Part shown: positions 60,513 to 64,000 of the stretch, in pieces
How positions within the stretch are numbered: the stretch's first letter is position 1
Layout: each line of letters begins with the position of its first letter
Assembly: GCF_900107045.1 (NCBI RefSeq)
Contig: NZ_FNON01000007.1
Span: forward strand, 434,001 to 498,000
Source: Amycolatopsis xylanica
GTDB taxonomy: Bacteria; Actinomycetota; Actinomycetes; Mycobacteriales; Pseudonocardiaceae
DNA: 64,000 nucleotides
Direction: 5' to 3'
Position numbers and translations under genes: made by a program
The notes under the pieces: model-generated
Told to the model about the DNA's origin: nothing
Database searches by the model: none
Seen by the model: only the letters and a program-made list of their open reading frames with translations

Positions 60513-61870
60513 TTAGAAACCGGCTGTGACCTTGGTGAAGTCCCAGTCGTTCTGCGCGATGCCACTGCAGTTGGACACCACACCGCCACCCGGGCAGCCC
60601 CGGTCACGGTTGACCGACCAGAAGGCCAGCCGCCCGAGCCCGTTGTTCTTGGCCCAGTTCTTGATGTTCGTCCACTGCGCCAGCGTCGTCAGCTCCTGCT
60701 GGTCCGACAGCCCGTTCATGCCCGAGATGCCGACGTGGTTGAACGCCGTGGCGTCCGACCAGCCGAAGGTCGACTTCAGCTTGTCCTTCAGCCCGGTCGC
60801 CGCCGAGACGGTCGAGGCGTACATGTCCGCGCCGCCCCCGAAGTCGAACGGCATGATCGTGAAGACGTCGACGCCCGCGTTCAGCGCCTTCGCCTGGTCG
60901 ATCAGCCGCCCGCCCCAGTAGTTCGGGCCGGTCGTGGTGGTGCCGAAGGTGAGGATCGTCTGGATCCCCGGGTTGTTCTGCTTGACGATCTTCAGCGCGC
61001 CGAGGATCCGGTCCTGGACCGTGGCGTTCTCGAACTCGTCGGAGTTCTCGATGTCGATGTCGATCGCCTTCAGCCCGTAGGCGTTGATCACCTTCTGGTA
61101 GGCGCCTGCCAGCGCGGTCGCGTCGGCGCAGTTCGGGCCGAGCTTGTTGCCGCTCCAGCCACCGAACGACGGCACGATCTGGCCGCCCGCCGCCTTGATG
61201 GCCGCGATGGTGTTCGCGTCGACGCTGCCGGTCAGTGGCCGGGAACCGTCCCATGCCGGGTTGCAGCCGCCGGACGAGAGCACGAACGCCATGGTGAACC
61301 ACTTGACGCCGGTCGCGTTCATCACCGCGGTCGCGTTGGGCGGGTCACCCCAGCCCATGTACAGGTAGGGCGCGCCGCGCCCGCCGGGCTGCGGGGTGGA
61401 GCTCGACGAAGACGAGGACGACGACGTCGGTGTGGTGGGCGTGGTGGTCGGCGTGGTGCCACCGTCACAGGACCCGCCGTTGATCTTGCAGCCTGCCGGC
61501 GCCGAGTACGAGCCCGAGTACTTGACGTTGAAGCCGAAGCTGGCGGTGCCGCCCGCCGCGACCGAGCCGTTCCACGTGCTCTTCACCGTGATGTGCTGGC
61601 CGGATGCGGTGTAGCTGCCGTCCCACAGCGAGGCGATGCTCTGCCCCGAAGCGAGGTCGAACTCCAGCGTCCACGACGAGATGCCCGTCGACGAGCCGTT
61701 GGTGATCGTGTACTTGCCCTCGTACCCGGTGCCCCAATCGGAGCCCTTGGTGAACGAGGCGGTGACGCCGTTGGCCGCGCCCGCAGACGGCGCGATCACC
61801 ATGCCGGCCACCAGTGCGCCGGCCGCGGCGGCCAAGCCCAGTGCGGGTAGCCATTTCCTCTTGGTCATGG

Positions 61871-61874
<4 letters not shown>
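60513..61874 (-). CDS. secreted GH18 chitinase with CBM2 (chitinase 1)
   Basis: The 453-residue precursor has a signal peptide ending near AGAA (about 33), a CBM2 cellulose/chitin-binding domain (about 34-135), a Thr/Pro/Ser linker with a poly-Ser run, and a GH18 barrel (about 165-453) with the DxDxE motif (AIDIDIENS). The gene starts at GTG 61874, overlapping the upstream chitinase stop (GTGA), or at ATG 61868. It hydrolyses chitin outside the cell. The GH18 barrel differs from that of the next gene, so the two probably act on different chitin forms. Confidence 0.92.
61460..61800 (-). repeat. CBM2 coding repeat, copy 1
   Basis: The CBM2-coding DNA of chitinase 1 is highly similar to that of chitinase 2 at about 63118-63460, including long blocks of identical sequence. 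This is a duplicated module, probably recent or kept uniform by gene conversion. Confidence 0.7.
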
Positions 61875-63520
<1,646 letters not shown>

Positions 63521-63530
63521 CTCTCTCCTT

Positions 63531-64000
63531 CTAACCCTGGTACTGGGCGATGATCTTGGCGAAGTCGTACGGCTGCTGGGACACGCTGCTGCACTTGCCG
63601 TCGGCCCAGCCGACGTTCCCGGTGCAGACGCGGTCGCGGTTGAGTGCCCAGAACGAGAACCGGCCCAGCTTGTGCGCCTGCACGTAGCCGAGGAGGGTCC
63701 GGAAGGTGTCCTGGGTGAACAGTTCGCTGGGCTGGTCGGTGTGCCCGTTCATCAGGATCAGCCCGGTGCGGGCGTAGACCCCGGCGTCGTCGAGGTCAGG
63801 GCGCAGCGTTTTGAGCTGGCCATGCACCAGTTCCATGACGCGCTGGACGTCAGCGGCCATGCTGGCGGCCGGGCCGCCGTAGTCGAAGGCCATGATCTTG
63901 TACAGGTCGATCACGGCGCCGTTGTCCTTGGCACGCCCGATCTCCGCCTTGCCGAGGTCGGACAGGCCGACCGTGGTGACCGGCAGGGTCAGCGAGACGT
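63531..64000 (-). CDS. C-terminal part of a third GH18 chitinase, cut by the window edge
   Basis: The last 156 residues are seen. KIMAFDYGG, a substrate strand of GH18, and the end FSFWALNRDRVC...YDFAKIIAQYQG closely match the C-terminus of chitinase 1 (FWSVNRDRGC...WDFTKV). It lies 10 bp before chitinase 2, so all three form one operon with a promoter beyond the window. Confidence 0.85.
   Translation of the reverse strand, partial: VSLTLPVTTVGLSDLGKAEIGRAKDNGAVIDLYKIMAFDYGGPAASMAADVQRVMELVHGQLKTLRPDLDDAGVYARTGLILMNGHTDQPSELFTQDTFRTLLGYVQAHKLGRFSFWALNRDRVCTGNVGWADGKCSSVSQQPYDFAKIIAQYQG

Overview
The window is high-GC chromosomal DNA from a filamentous actinomycete. Pseudonocardiales, and an Amycolatopsis-like genus in particular, fits best. 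The grounds are the codon use, GTG/TTG starts, ATGA/GTGA translational coupling, a mycothiol-dependent nitroreductase homologue, a DUF222-HNH protein, SARP/NB-ARC regulators and many biosynthetic genes. The genus is inferred from gene content only.

Region 1 (about 0.3-17.6 kb) is a biosynthetic gene cluster that I do not recognise as a described one. PapB, PapA and PapC homologues (chorismate mutase, fused aminodeoxychorismate synthase, prephenate dehydrogenase) and a DAHP synthase would make 4-aminophenylpyruvate, the precursor of 4-aminophenylalanine. A flavoprotein coupled to a fumarase/adenylosuccinate-lyase-type enzyme looks like the CreE/CreD pair that makes nitrous acid from aspartate. 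An AMP-forming ligase-like enzyme is a candidate diazotase or acid-activating enzyme. Two full ATP-grasp ligases, one truncated ATP-grasp, a thioredoxin-fold nitroreductase relative, small Zn-ribbon proteins and two MFS transporters complete it. The inference is a peptide-like product containing an N-N-modified (diazo, diazonium or nitroso-derived) 4-aminophenylalanine unit.

Region 2 (17.7-28.9 kb) is mixed: a TIR protein with a ParA-like partner that has lost its P-loop, an SDR, a short Rho paralogue, a small membrane protein with a YidC paralogue, a secreted M15-like protein, an AfsR-type regulator, a secreted S33 peptidase and a pentapeptide-repeat protein.

Region 3 (29.0-34.8 kb) is a three-gene minus-strand locus resembling the MoxR-vWA-VMAP conflict systems. 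Its vWA protein is fused to a STAND-type NTPase and a C-terminal kinase domain that has lost several catalytic residues. A DUF222-HNH protein follows.

Region 4 (36.5-47.7 kb) holds a five-gene operon of an ABC importer and a metallophosphoesterase. Next come two related Zn-finger/NB-ARC regulators flanking an orphan NarL-type response regulator, with an operator-like repeat in the divergent promoter.

Region 5 (47.7-54.4 kb) is a second biosynthetic operon, tightly coupled by GTGA overlaps: an A-MT-T-C NRPS, a divergent class I terpene synthase and a cytochrome P450. The genes suggest a terpenoid-amino acid hybrid.

Region 6 (54.6-64 kb) carries a DUF2993-like protein, a ricin-lectin/beta-helix secreted protein, a signal-peptide-only ORF, a TrmB/LuxR-type regulator behind a DasR-like site, and three GH18 chitinase genes in tandem, the first in transcription order cut by the window edge. 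This end looks devoted to polysaccharide use.
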